A stretch of 64,000 nt of DNA from Nocardia aobensis NBRC 100429. Lineage in GTDB: Bacteria > Actinomycetota > Actinomycetes > Mycobacteriales > Mycobacteriaceae. Position 1 is the stretch's first letter. Each line of letters opens with the position of its first letter. The stretch lies in contig NZ_BAFQ01000298.1 of the NCBI RefSeq assembly GCF_000308375.1, forward strand, positions 1-64,000, given 5' to 3'. The notes under the pieces were generated by a model, which worked only from the letters and a program-made list of their open reading frames with translations, was not told the DNA's origin and did not search any database. Shown here one piece after another: positions 1 to 8,081 of this stretch. Made by a program: the position numbers and the translations under genes.

Positions 1-4
1 CCGG

Positions 5-787
5 TCAGTAGTTGCCCAGGCCGCCACAGACATTCAATGCCTGTGCGGTCACGGCGGCGGCGGCCGGCGAGATCAGGTAGTCGACCATCGCGGCCACCTC
101 GTCGACCTGGACGTAGCGGCCGATCGGCACCCGGGCGCTCACGCGCGCGTGCACCTCGTCGGTATCGACACCCCACAGACCCGAATACACCTCGCGAACC
201 CGTTCGGCCATCGGCGTTTCCACGAATCCGGGGCAGACCGCGTTGACCGTGATCCCGGTCTTGGCCAGCTCCAGCCCCAGCGCCTTGGTGAAGCCGACGA
301 CCCCGTGCTTGGAGGCCGAATACGGCGCGCCGTGGAGCACACCCTGCTTACCGCCGGTCGAGGCGATGTTGACGATCCGGCCGCTACCGCGCTCGAGCAT
401 GCCGCCGGCGGTGAGCGCGGCCTTGGTGGCGTAGAAGACGCTGTGCAGGTTCGTCTCGATCACGTCGAGCCACAACTGGTCCTCGATCTGCGCGGTCACG
501 CCGCCGCCGCTGCGACCGGCATTGTTGACCAGGATGTCGACCGGGCCGAACCGCCGGACCCCGGCATCGACGTACTCCCGGATCTGCGCGGCGTCGCGAA
601 CGTCGCAGCCCACCCCGTCGACCGCGAACCCGTCGTCCTGCAACTGCTTGGCCGTATCGGCCACCCGCTGCTCGTCGCGAGCACAGATGAACACCGCAAC
701 ACCCTGTGCCGCCAGGTTTTTCGTGATCTGCAAGCCCATTCCGCTGGTCGCTCCGCTGACCAGCGCCACACGCTGACTGTCCGCCAT
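5..787 (-). CDS. Type II polyketide ketoreductase (ActIII-like SDR)
   Basis: A 260-residue short-chain dehydrogenase that should reduce a keto group of an ACP-bound poly-beta-ketone with NADPH. The N-terminal Rossmann glycine motif SGATSGMG, the NNAG motif and the catalytic Ser plus YSASK (Tyr-x-x-x-Lys) are visible. GGMLERGSGRIVNIASTGGKQG and the ending TAQALNVCGGLGNY are typical of ActIII-class aromatic ketoreductases rather than general FabG proteins. The start chosen is the ATG at 785-787, directly before the coenzyme-binding strand; the open frame runs much further upstream, but that extension is out of character for the family. The gene diverges from the NTF2-like gene and is complete to its stop close to the window edge. 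Partner minimal-PKS genes, if present, lie to the left. Confidence 0.85.
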   Translation of the reverse strand: MADSQRVALVSGATSGMGLQITKNLAAQGVAVFICARDEQRVADTAKQLQDDGFAVDGVGCDVRDAAQIREYVDAGVRRFGPVDILVNNAGRSGGGVTAQIEDQLWLDVIETNLHSVFYATKAALTAGGMLERGSGRIVNIASTGGKQGVLHGAPYSASKHGVVGFTKALGLELAKTGITVNAVCPGFVETPMAERVREVYSGLWGVDTDEVHARVSARVPIGRYVQVDEVAAMVDYLISPAAAAVTAQALNVCGGLGNY

Positions 788-973
788 ATCTCCTCCATCG
801 GTGCTGGATCCGGTTACGCCGGCCCGTCCGGCCACCAGCGTCGCGAAAGGCCCTATAAGACCGGTCAAATCGGCGCGGGCTCGACCGAATCTCGAGTGCC
901 GTCGGCGACCGTGGAGCGCGATCGAGGTCCGCCCGGAACACCGGCGGCCACACCGTCTTCCGAGGAGCCGTCC

Positions 974-1393
974 ATGACCACTGTCGCCAGCCGTGCCGAG
1001 CTGTACGCCGAGGTCCAGCAGTTCTACGCCGATCAGATGCAGCGCCTGGACAACCGCGACATCACCGGATACGCCGAAACCTTCACCGAGGACGCCGAAT
1101 TCGAGCACACTCCGGGCCGCCCGCCCGCGCGCACCCGAGCCGGGATCGTGTCGGATCTGGTGGAGTTCCACAAGCGCTTCGACAGCGATCCGATGCAGCG
1201 CCGGCACTGGTTCAACATGATCAACCTCTCCCCGCGCGACGACGGCAGCATCGGCGCCACGATGTACTGCCTGGTGGTCAAGATCCGGCCCGGCGCGGCG
1301 CCGGAGATCGCGCCGAGCTGTGTGGTCCACGACGTGCTCGTCCGCGTCGACGGTGAACTACGCACCCTTTCCCGCCGCGTCACCCACGACTGA
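974..1393 (+). CDS. NTF2/SnoaL-like fold protein
   Basis: A 139-residue protein with the length and motifs of the NTF2-like superfamily. The helical N-terminus leads into YAETFTEDAEFEHTPG, which matches the usual 'Y..xFxEDAxF' strand, and the C-terminal half reads as alternating beta strands. Members near aromatic polyketide genes act as cyclases, aromatases or hydroxylase-like enzymes, but the exact reaction cannot be assigned here. An AGGAG ribosome binding site sits six bases before the ATG. The gene diverges from the ketoreductase and is followed 32 bases later by the nitroreductase, so the two probably form one transcript. Confidence 0.7.
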   Translation: MTTVASRAELYAEVQQFYADQMQRLDNRDITGYAETFTEDAEFEHTPGRPPARTRAGIVSDLVEFHKRFDSDPMQRRHWFNMINLSPRDDGSIGATMYCLVVKIRPGAAPEIAPSCVVHDVLVRVDGELRTLSRRVTHD

Positions 1394-1425
1394 ACGAAAA
1401 CTTCACCCCCACAAGGAGTTACGCT

Positions 1426-2037
1426 GTGAGCACCGCTCAGCCCACTACGCACCTGCCCCTCGCGGCCGAAGCCCAGGACCTGTTGTTCCGCACGGCCCGC
1501 ACCGCCAACACCTTCACCGACGAGCCGGTGAGCGACGAGCAGATCCGCGAGATCTACGAGCTGGTCAAATACGCGCCGACCTCGATGAATCAGCAGCCGC
1601 TGCGCATCGTGCTGGTGCGCGGCGCCGAGGCTCGCGCCGCCCTCGTCGAGCACATGCTCGACAACAACAAGCCCAAGACCGAAAAGGCGCCACTGACAGC
1701 GATTCTGGCCGCCGACCTCAATTTCCACGATCACCTGCCCAAGCTTTTCCCGCACGCCCCCGACGCCAAGGACTACTTCACCGACGACGACTACCGGGCC
1801 GAATCGGCGCGGTTCAACGCACTGATCCAGATCGGCTACTTCATCCTCGGCATCCGCGCCGCGGGCCTGGCCGCCGGCCCGATGAACGGGTTCGACGCCG
1901 CCGGTGTCGACAAGGAATTCTTCCCCGAGGGCACGCACAGCGCGCTGGTCGTGGTCAATATCGGCAAGCCGGGCCCCGACGCCTGGTACCCGCGCTCACC
2001 GCGGCTGGAATACGACGAGGTCGTCACGACCGTCTGA
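1426..2037 (+). CDS. RutE-like nitroreductase family protein
   Basis: A 203-residue FMN-dependent reductase-like protein of the RutE / malonic-semialdehyde-reductase branch, whose usual length is about 195 residues. Recognisable parts are the N-terminal RTARTANTFTDEPV, the FMN-contacting YAPTSMNQQPLRIV segment and the C-terminal HSALVVVNIGKPG. It starts at a GTG preceded by AAGGAG. As the last gene before a strong hairpin it is probably cotranscribed with the NTF2-like gene. The family includes 3-hydroxypropionate-forming enzymes, but nitroreductase-like flavoproteins also occur in aromatic polyketide clusters, and that context is as likely here. Confidence 0.75.
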   Translation: MSTAQPTTHLPLAAEAQDLLFRTARTANTFTDEPVSDEQIREIYELVKYAPTSMNQQPLRIVLVRGAEARAALVEHMLDNNKPKTEKAPLTAILAADLNFHDHLPKLFPHAPDAKDYFTDDDYRAESARFNALIQIGYFILGIRAAGLAAGPMNGFDAAGVDKEFFPEGTHSALVVVNIGKPGPDAWYPRSPRLEYDEVVTTV

Positions 2038-2053
2038 CCCGCGCCCGCCCGAA

Positions 2054-2078
2054 GCCCGATCGGAATGTCCGATCGGGC
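2054..2078 (+). terminator. Hairpin terminator after the nitroreductase gene
   Basis: Perfect 11-base stem GCCCGATCGGA / TCCGATCGGGC with a three-base ATG loop, 17 bases after the stop codon and followed by ATTTCGT. The run of T is short, as is common in high-GC actinobacteria. Confidence 0.75.
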
Positions 2079-2094
2079 ATTTCGTGCGTCATCG

Positions 2095-2112
2095 AAGGGA
2101 CTTTCGCCTCTT
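2095..2112 (+). promoter_or_regulatory. Possible DosR-like half site
   Basis: AAGGGACTTTCGCCTCTT lies about 75 bases upstream of the hibernation-factor-like gene. GGGACTTT matches the left half of the mycobacterial dormancy box (GGGACTWWAGTCCC); the right half matches poorly. It is listed because the downstream product resembles the dormancy protein Rv0079, which is known to be under DosR. Weak on its own. Confidence 0.22.
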
Positions 2113-2184
2113 GGGCGCCGCCCCGCGCCTCGGCACAGTTGTCGTGCGTCGAAACGGGTCGGGTGAGCGAGAGAGGTCGATCGG

Positions 2185-2949
2185 GTGGTGCGGGAATCTC
2201 AGGGATGGTCGTCGACAGCGTTCCCGGACATCGTCATCTTCGCCCGCGGGCCGGTGCCCGCACTCGAGGCCGAACGCGTGGCCGGCGCGGTGGGCCGGCT
2301 GCTGGCGCGCCACTGCGTCACCGGCGGCGCCCGGGTTCGGATCACCGCCGCTGCCGGCGATGCCGAACCTCTTCTGGTGCAGGTGAATCTCGCCCGGCAC
2401 GATCGCCCGGTCCGGATGCAGGTGCGCACTCGCGGGCCCAACGAGGTGCTGTCGGTGGTGGTCCGGCTGGAACGCCAGCTCACCGGCGGAACCGTCCGGG
2501 ACTGGCCGGATCCGGCACGACCGGCGCTGGCGGAAGCCGCCGTCGGAAAGATCGTGCGCCGCAAGGTGTTCGCGCTCGACACCCTCCGCCCGAAGTCGGC
2601 CGTGGCGGTGATGGACGCGCTCGACTTCGACGTTCACCTGTTCGTCGACGCCGAAACCGGTGAGGATGCCGTCGTCTACCGGGCCGGTCCGTCGGGGCTG
2701 CGGCTGGCGCGCCGGTCGCGAATGCATCCCCCGTCCGATACCGGCGGCCGGATCTTCACGGTGCACTCGCGCCCGACCCCGGTCCTCACCGAGCCCGGCG
2801 CGGTGGAGCGGCTGTGCGAGCACGGCCTGCCGTTCCTGTTCTACCTCGACGCCTTCACCGGGCGCGGACATCTGCTGTATCGCCGCTACGACGCGGACCT
2901 CACCCTCGTCACACCCTGTGCCGAGGTCGAATTCGACACGGAAAGGTAG
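2185..2949 (+). CDS. Ribosome hibernation factor-like protein (Rv0079-type) with two C-terminal repeats
   Basis: A 254-residue protein. Residues of roughly 12-110 resemble the S30AE/HPF domain. They are followed by two copies of the ribosomal S30AE C-terminal domain: IVRRKVFALDTLRPKSA through EDAVVYRAG, then FTVHSRPTPVLTEPGA through GHLLYRRYD. This layout is that of long actinobacterial hibernation factors, including the M. tuberculosis dormancy protein Rv0079. The expected role is to bind and silence ribosomes in hypoxia or stationary phase. Start: GTG at 2185 after GAGAGAGG; a second GTG follows immediately, so the start could be one codon later. The desaturase gene begins nine bases after the stop, so coexpression is likely. 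Confidence 0.72.
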   Translation: MVRESQGWSSTAFPDIVIFARGPVPALEAERVAGAVGRLLARHCVTGGARVRITAAAGDAEPLLVQVNLARHDRPVRMQVRTRGPNEVLSVVVRLERQLTGGTVRDWPDPARPALAEAAVGKIVRRKVFALDTLRPKSAVAVMDALDFDVHLFVDAETGEDAVVYRAGPSGLRLARRSRMHPPSDTGGRIFTVHSRPTPVLTEPGAVERLCEHGLPFLFYLDAFTGRGHLLYRRYDADLTLVTPCAEVEFDTER

Positions 2950-2958
2950 ATCACCAGC

Positions 2959-3915
2959 GTGGCACGAGAGTTGACGCAACGGGAAATTCTCACCGAACTC
3001 GAACCGGTCGCCGCCACGGCGCTGAACCGGCATCTGTCGATGGTCAAGGAGTGGCATCCGCACGACTACGTCCCCTGGGACGCCGGGCGCAACTTCGCGA
3101 TGCTCGGCGGAACCGATTGGGAGCCCGGGCAATCCACGCTCAGCGAGGTGGCGAAGGCGGCGCTGGTGACCAATCTGCTCACCGAGGACAACCTGCCCTC
3201 CTACCACCGCGAGATCGCCGAGAACTTCTCGCAGGACGGCGCCTGGGGAACGTGGGTGGGCCGCTGGACCGCCGAGGAGAACCGCCACTCCGTCGTGCTG
3301 CGCGACTATCTCGTGGTCACCCGCGGCGTCGACCCGGTCGCGCTCGAGAACACCCGCATGACCCATATGACCAACGGCTTCACCCCGGGGGTGGCCCGGC
3401 TCCTCGACGGCGCAGCGGGTTTCCTGTATTCGGTTGCGTACGTGAGCTTTCAGGAACTCGCCACCCGCGTCAGCCACCGCAACACCGCCAAGGTATGCGA
3501 CGATCCGATCGCGGACCGCATGCTGCAGCGCGTCGCACTCGACGAGAACCTGCACATGATCTTCTACCGCACCCTGTGCGCGGCCGCGTTGGATCTCGTT
3601 CCCGATCAGGCGATGACGGCCATCGACCTCATCGTCGAGAACTTCAGGATGCCCGGCGCCGGAATGCCCGACTTCCGCCGCAACGGGGTGCTGATGGCCA
3701 AACACGGTGTCTACGATCTGCGCCAGCACTACGAGGACGTGCTCGAACCGGTGATCCGGCAATGGAACATCTTCGGCCGCACCGACTTCGGTCCACGCGG
3801 CGAACAGGCCCGGGAACGACTGGGCGCCTTCCTCGAGAATATGGAACTGGTGCAGATTCCCCGCTTCGAGGAACACCGCGACCGAGCCCTGGCCCGCGAG
3901 CGCGCCCGCGCCTGA
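2959..3915 (+). CDS. Acyl-ACP desaturase (DesA family)
   Basis: A 318-residue soluble di-iron desaturase that introduces a double bond into acyl-ACP with O2 and electrons from ferredoxin. The iron-ligand helices are visible: TEDNLPSYHREI, TAEENRHSVVL (the E-E-x-x-H pair) and VALDENLHMIFY (the second D/E-x-x-H). Length and motifs match mycobacterial DesA1/DesA2, which act on mero-mycolate or fatty acid precursors. It starts at GTG after GAAAGG, immediately downstream of the hibernation-factor-like gene. It converges with the PAS-ANTAR gene, with one base between the two stops. Confidence 0.88.
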   Translation: MARELTQREILTELEPVAATALNRHLSMVKEWHPHDYVPWDAGRNFAMLGGTDWEPGQSTLSEVAKAALVTNLLTEDNLPSYHREIAENFSQDGAWGTWVGRWTAEENRHSVVLRDYLVVTRGVDPVALENTRMTHMTNGFTPGVARLLDGAAGFLYSVAYVSFQELATRVSHRNTAKVCDDPIADRMLQRVALDENLHMIFYRTLCAAALDLVPDQAMTAIDLIVENFRMPGAGMPDFRRNGVLMAKHGVYDLRQHYEDVLEPVIRQWNIFGRTDFGPRGEQARERLGAFLENMELVQIPRFEEHRDRALARERARA

Positions 3916-3916
3916 T

Positions 3917-4594
3917 TCAGCGGGGACGGCCCGGTATGCGGGTGTGGACGGTGAGCAGCAGATGGTCGAAGGCGGTGAGTGTCTGCGGCTCCGCGTCCGG
4001 AAGGGTCGGCAGTTCGGCGATCAGCTGGGCGGCCAGGTCGCGGAGTTTGGTGTTGGTCTCCTGGGAGCGCCAGGACAGGATTTTGAACGCCTGCTCGGCA
4101 CTGACCCGATACATCCGCATCAGCACCCCCTTGGCCTGTTCGATCACCGCGCGATGCTCGATGACGTCGGGCAGAGCCGCCGACAGCGTCTCGCGTTCGC
4201 TCTCGGCGAGGGTCTCGGTCAGGTCGATGTAGAAGCCGGCGGTGCCGGTGACGGCACCGGCCTCGTCGTAGAGACGGTCGGCGACCACCATCACGTTGTG
4301 CACAGTGCCAGCGGTATCGATGAACCGATGCCGGCTGGAGAACGATTCCCCCAAGTCGACCGCGCGGGCGATGCGCGCGGCCACATCGTCGCGGTCGTCG
4401 GGATGTTTGTGCGACAGCAGCAGTTCGGTGGTCGGCACGACGCTGCCGGGGGTGTAGCCGTGCATCCGGTACACCTCTTCCGACCATTCCCAGCGTCGCG
4501 TCGCGAACCAGAACCGGAAGGATCCGACCCGCGGCACGCCGATCGGCTCAGCCGGTGCCGTCTCCCGTGCCGTGTGATCGTGTTCGTTGTCCAT
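3917..4594 (-). CDS. PAS-ANTAR regulator (predicted RNA-binding antiterminator)
   Basis: About 225 residues. The N-terminal PAS fold contains FATRRWEWSEEVYRMHGY and HKHPDDRD. The C-terminal half is an ANTAR domain, recognisable from VIEQAKGVLMRMYRVSAEQAF followed by the helical segment with LSWRSQETN. ANTAR proteins bind paired RNA hairpins to prevent termination; in mycobacteria they act on lipid and redox genes. The PAS domain probably senses a small ligand or redox state. The ATG at 4592-4594 was chosen because the longer open frame upstream has no family match. A gene of unknown function lies 101 bases upstream on the same strand. Confidence 0.8.
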   Translation of the reverse strand: MDNEHDHTARETAPAEPIGVPRVGSFRFWFATRRWEWSEEVYRMHGYTPGSVVPTTELLLSHKHPDDRDDVAARIARAVDLGESFSSRHRFIDTAGTVHNVMVVADRLYDEAGAVTGTAGFYIDLTETLAESERETLSAALPDVIEHRAVIEQAKGVLMRMYRVSAEQAFKILSWRSQETNTKLRDLAAQLIAELPTLPDAEPQTLTAFDHLLLTVHTRIPGRPR

Positions 4595-4695
4595 GCCGTT
4601 GCGCCGCACGAAACGATTATGGCCGGTGGAGACCGTGCGGGTAGCGGAGTCCGGGACGGCAGTGCCGAAAACCGCGCGTCGTTTCGCGATGCTGC

Positions 4696-5130
4696 TCACA
4701 TGAAGGGCCACAGGTCCGCGTCGCGGTGAGTGCTCCGCGCCAAGCGGGGGTCGTCGGCGGGACGCAGCCACCGCACCGGCACCCGGATCGGTTCGATCGA
4801 GGGCAGGCACGCCACGTGTCCGGTGCGGTCGACAAGCGACCCCACGACGCGATATCCCTGCTTCGGGGCCAACCCCAGAGCGGCGGCCTGGTCGTCGGTG
4901 AGCGTGACCTCGGTGTGCGAGCGTTCGATGAGTCGCAGTCCCTCGACCGTCACCGGATCGGTGTCGTAGTCGACGTTGGAGGCCGTGAGCCGGAAACGCG
5001 CACCCGTCAACAGGCTCGCCACCCACATCGAGGTCCCCAGTCGCTCGCGATCGGGATAGCGGGCGACCGGCAGTCGATGCGGGACCAGCACCACATAGGT
5101 ATGCCCGATCTCCACGTCACGGGCGCGCAT
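4696..5130 (-). CDS. Conserved hypothetical protein
   Basis: A 144-residue protein beginning MRARDVEIGHTYVVLVPHRL. It is predicted soluble, with beta-rich stretches near the N-terminus and no signal peptide or membrane helix. I do not recognise a named domain. The start is uncertain: the frame stays open with high third-position GC to about 5400, so a longer form is possible, for example from a GTG near 5331. The chosen ATG has GGGAGG upstream at a long spacing. It sits just upstream of the PAS-ANTAR gene on the same strand. Confidence 0.5.
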   Translation of the reverse strand: MRARDVEIGHTYVVLVPHRLPVARYPDRERLGTSMWVASLLTGARFRLTASNVDYDTDPVTVEGLRLIERSHTEVTLTDDQAAALGLAPKQGYRVVGSLVDRTGHVACLPSIEPIRVPVRWLRPADDPRLARSTHRDADLWPFM

Positions 5131-5468
5131 GGCATCCAGAGTCGTCCTCCCGGCGGACCCGCGCAACGTTGCCGGTACAAGGTCGCGCGCATCGGGGCGG
5201 CCGCGGATCGGCACGAGGCCGCGGCACGTGCCCACGATCGCGCGGCCGCCCGCGAACAACGAGTCGAGGCAGCGCGCGAGTTCGGGAACGACCCCGCCGA
5301 ACAGCCCGTCGACACTGGTGGGACACGTCACAGGCCGGGACGGAAATAGCGCGCCGGGTATCGCGGTTGAACCCCCTGTCGGCGTCCGAACAGCCCCGGG
5401 CCGCACCCTTCAGTCGCTACGAGCGACCACTCGCCGAGAGGCGCTTGTGGGACGTCGACCAGATACGG
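5131..5468. other. Stretch without a confident gene
   Basis: About 340 bases between the hypothetical gene and the hairpin after the STAS gene. The minus frame stays open and GC-rich, so part may be a 5' extension of the gene ending at 4696. No other supported gene, repeat or RNA was seen. Confidence 0.4.
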
Positions 5469-5497
5469 ACGCCGCCGGGAATGCCACCCGGCGGCGT
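5469..5497 (-). terminator. Hairpin after the STAS gene
   Basis: Perfect 11-base stem ACGCCGCCGGG / CCCGGCGGCGT with a seven-base loop, located 27 bases beyond the stop codon of the minus-strand STAS gene. Confidence 0.65.
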
Positions 5498-5524
5498 TCT
5501 GCTGTCGGCTCACCCGGTGTCAGA

Positions 5525-5890
5525 TCACCCAGCGACCACACCTGCGCTGGGCAGATCGTCGTACACCGAGACCATCCGATCCAGACCGGTGACCTGGATG
5601 ACGCGTTTGGCCGCACCCGATGCGACCACGCGCAACCGGCGGGGAGTCACCGTGGTCGCCGCCGCGTGCAGCACACTCAGCCCGGCCGATCCCAGGAAAC
5701 CCACCCCGGACAGATCGATCACCGGCGCGGCCTGATCGGCGTCCTCGAATGCCTCGCTCATCCGGTCCAGCACACTCTGCAGTTGATCGGCCGTCATCGC
5801 GTCGACATCACCGTGCGCCGATATGACGAGCGCGCCGCCGGTCCGGTCGACCTCGACGCTCAAGCCGCTGTCATCCACCAAGACACTCAT
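5525..5890 (-). CDS. STAS-domain protein (anti-sigma factor antagonist-like)
   Basis: A 121-residue single-domain STAS protein. The central PVIDLSGVGFLGSAGLSVLH carries the serine that is normally phosphorylated in SpoIIAA/RsbV-type antagonists. Such proteins bind an anti-sigma kinase and release an alternative sigma factor. No partner kinase or sigma gene lies nearby. The start is ambiguous: the ATG at 5888-5890 has GAGGAG directly against it, while GTG or TTG codons upstream (up to 5926) would add as many as 12 residues. Confidence 0.75.
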   Translation of the reverse strand: MSVLVDDSGLSVEVDRTGGALVISAHGDVDAMTADQLQSVLDRMSEAFEDADQAAPVIDLSGVGFLGSAGLSVLHAAATTVTPRRLRVVASGAAKRVIQVTGLDRMVSVYDDLPSAGVVAG

Positions 5891-6144
5891 CTCCTCGTCA
5901 CCGCCGTACCTCACACTCGTATACAACCCCCCTCACGCGAGCCCAAACCTCTTTTTTTCGCAGCACTCGTCCGCGGTCTGTGTGCTGTTCCGACTTCGGC
6001 GCCGGATTTTCGTGATATTCACGCGAGTGGAGCCGGACGGCCGAACACTCGCGGGCGGGCCGGTAGCTTGGCCTCGCCTCGCCCCCACATCGGTCCGGTG
6101 CGGTGAGCGGCACGCGCCAGGTCCGAAGCGATGGAGGTTGAGCA

Positions 6145-7524
6145 GTGAGCAATCGGGTCCCCCACGGCCGCATCTCGCGCGGCAGCAAGATGGGCCGGCT
6201 CGCCGCGGGACAGGCGCTGCGCGGGGTCGGCTCCCGGCTGTCGATGGTGGGCCGCACCGAAGAGGCCCGCCGGCGCTTGAGTGAACGCTCGGCGATGCAG
6301 GCCGCCCAGCAACTGGTCACCGTGCTCGGCGGCATGAAGGGCGCCGCGATGAAGCTCGGGCAGATGTTGTCGGTGCTCGATCTCGATCTGCTGCCGGAAG
6401 AACAACGCGAGATGTTCCGCACCAAACTCGCGCAACTGCGCGATCAGGCGCCGGCGTTCCCGTTCTCCGCCATGCGCACGGTGATCGAGAACGACCTCGG
6501 CCCGATGGCGCGCATCTTCGCCGACTTCGACGAGACCCCGATCGCCGCCGCCTCCATCGGGCAGGTCTACCGCGCTCGGCTGCGCGACGGACGAGCGGTC
6601 GCGGTCAAGGTCAAATATCCCGGTGTCGACCGCGCGGTCGAAGCCGATATGCGCAATCTGATGTTGATCAGCCGCCTCTGGAAGGCGGTCCTGCCCAGCG
6701 CCGCCGACGAAGAGGTGCTCGCCGAGATCGCCCGCAACATCGGCAGCGAACTCGACTATCCGCGCGAGGCCCGCACCCAGCACCACGTGGCCACCCGCTA
6801 CCGCGGCCATCCCTATATCAGCGTGCCCGACAGCATCGAATCCTGCTGCGGCCCCAACGTTCTGGTCACCGAACTGGTCGACGGCGAGCCGTTCGGGCAC
6901 ATGCGCGCCCTGCCCGACGCCGACCGCACCCGCCTCGGGGAGCTGATCTACCGCTTCTACATCACCTCCCTGTTCACCGACCACGAGTTCTGCGGCGACC
7001 CGCATCCGGGCAACATCATGCTCGCCTCCGACGGGCGGCTCGCCTTCGTCGACTTCGGGCTCTACACCGCGATGAGTCCCGCCGACGTCGAACTCGAACG
7101 CGACATCATCTGCGCCGCAGGCGAATACCGCGCCGAGGATATCTACCACGCCTGGGTGGCACAGGGCATCGTCGATCCCGACGCCGGAGTCACACCCGAC
7201 GAATGCCTCGGCTACATCTGGGCCGCGACCGGTTGGCATCTGATCGACGAGGACATCACCGTCACACCCGAATTGGCCACCAGCGCGGTGGTACTCGCCG
7301 TCGACCCCCGCGCCGCGGAATTCAGCGGCATGCGTCACCAGCGCCTGCCACCCGAGCACGTGTTCTCCCGCCGCGCCGACCTGTTCACCTACGCCGTCCT
7401 CGGCCAACTGCACACCACCAACAACTGGCACCGCCTCGCCCGCGAATGGCTCTACCACGAACCCCCGGCCACCGACATCGGCGCCGACATCGCACGCTGG
7501 CGGCTCACGGCACGATCGTCGTGA
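6145..7524 (+). CDS. ABC1/UbiB-family atypical kinase
   Basis: A 459-residue AarF/ABC1/UbiB protein. Signature pieces in order are AAMKLGQMLSVLD (KxGQ motif), IAAASIGQVYRA, AVAVKVKYPG (nucleotide-binding Lys), FCGDPHPGNIML and FVDFGLY (metal-binding Asp). Family members are ATPases that support quinone or lipid homeostasis at membranes; the bacterial substrates are largely undefined. It starts at GTG with ATGGAGG seven bases upstream. Its 3' end overlaps the convergent 112-residue gene by 20 bases, so the two are probably not strongly expressed together. Confidence 0.85.
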   Translation: MSNRVPHGRISRGSKMGRLAAGQALRGVGSRLSMVGRTEEARRRLSERSAMQAAQQLVTVLGGMKGAAMKLGQMLSVLDLDLLPEEQREMFRTKLAQLRDQAPAFPFSAMRTVIENDLGPMARIFADFDETPIAAASIGQVYRARLRDGRAVAVKVKYPGVDRAVEADMRNLMLISRLWKAVLPSAADEEVLAEIARNIGSELDYPREARTQHHVATRYRGHPYISVPDSIESCCGPNVLVTELVDGEPFGHMRALPDADRTRLGELIYRFYITSLFTDHEFCGDPHPGNIMLASDGRLAFVDFGLYTAMSPADVELERDIICAAGEYRAEDIYHAWVAQGIVDPDAGVTPDECLGYIWAATGWHLIDEDITVTPELATSAVVLAVDPRAAEFSGMRHQRLPPEHVFSRRADLFTYAVLGQLHTTNNWHRLAREWLYHEPPATDIGADIARWRLTARSS

Positions 7525-7843
7525 TCGGTACCGCGCCGGGATAGCCCCGGTCGCGGGCATACCAGCACAGGAAGCCGTCGCTGTCGGCCGCCAGGTCGGT
7601 CACCCACCAGCGTTCCATCCCGTCGCACAGATCCATATAGGTGCAGCAGTCGCGCAACTCCGCGAACGAACCGCGTTGCCGCGCCGCGCAGACGAGTGCG
7701 GCGACGATCCTCCTGGCCGGAGGATGCCCGTAGACGACCCAGCCGTATCCGTCCTCGAGCGGTTGCAGCCGGACGCTGTAGAAGTGGCGGCCGAACAACC
7801 GGCCGACCGTGGGATCGATGGCGTAGCAGTGCAAGTCGCGCAT
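7505..7843 (-). CDS. Hypothetical protein
   Basis: A 112-residue protein with a GGAGG ribosome binding site five bases before its ATG. It reads as a compact mixed fold rich in aromatic residues and cysteines (CYAID near the start, then RDCCTYMDLCDG). No family is recognised. The 3' end overlaps the convergent UbiB-like gene by 20 bases. It has no close codirectional neighbour: the lipase gene ends 240 bases upstream beyond a strong hairpin. Confidence 0.6.
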   Translation of the reverse strand: MRDLHCYAIDPTVGRLFGRHFYSVRLQPLEDGYGWVVYGHPPARRIVAALVCAARQRGSFAELRDCCTYMDLCDGMERWWVTDLAADSDGFLCWYARDRGYPGAVPITTIVP

Positions 7844-7913
7844 GGGTACCTCCGGATTCGTCGTCGACACCGAACGCCTCGGCCGCGCGGTGGCGGGCAT
7901 CGAGAGCCGAGAT

Positions 7914-7947
7914 GCCCACCGGGTGGTGGTCGATCCACCCGGTGGGC
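7914..7947 (-). terminator. Strong hairpin between the lipase and hypothetical genes
   Basis: Perfect 13-base stem GCCCACCGGGTGG / CCACCCGGTGGGC with an eight-base loop. It sits between the end of the lipase gene and the start of the 112-residue gene, both minus strand, and so is likely to end lipase transcription. Confidence 0.6.
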
Positions 7948-8081
7948 ACGGCCGCCGCGATGGGACGGCTGCGATGGGGAGTGTCGGTAACACCCACCGC
8001 GGTCCCGCGGCGGAGGATGCCCGCCGGTGCGCCGGGAGGTCCACGACTCCTCCCGCACACCGGCGAGCAAGCATCACGGGG

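Noticed and set aside
149-1393. Long plus-strand open frame through the ketoreductase gene
   Set aside because: It is the antisense shadow of the SDR gene; only its last part (from 974) is a real gene.
2089-3876. 595-codon minus-strand open frame
   Set aside because: Antisense to the hibernation-factor and desaturase genes; the composition is His/Gly/Arg-rich shadow text without a family match.
6019-7560. 513-codon minus-strand frame opposite the UbiB-like kinase
   Set aside because: Shadow frame of a high-GC gene; the plus-strand frame has all kinase motifs.
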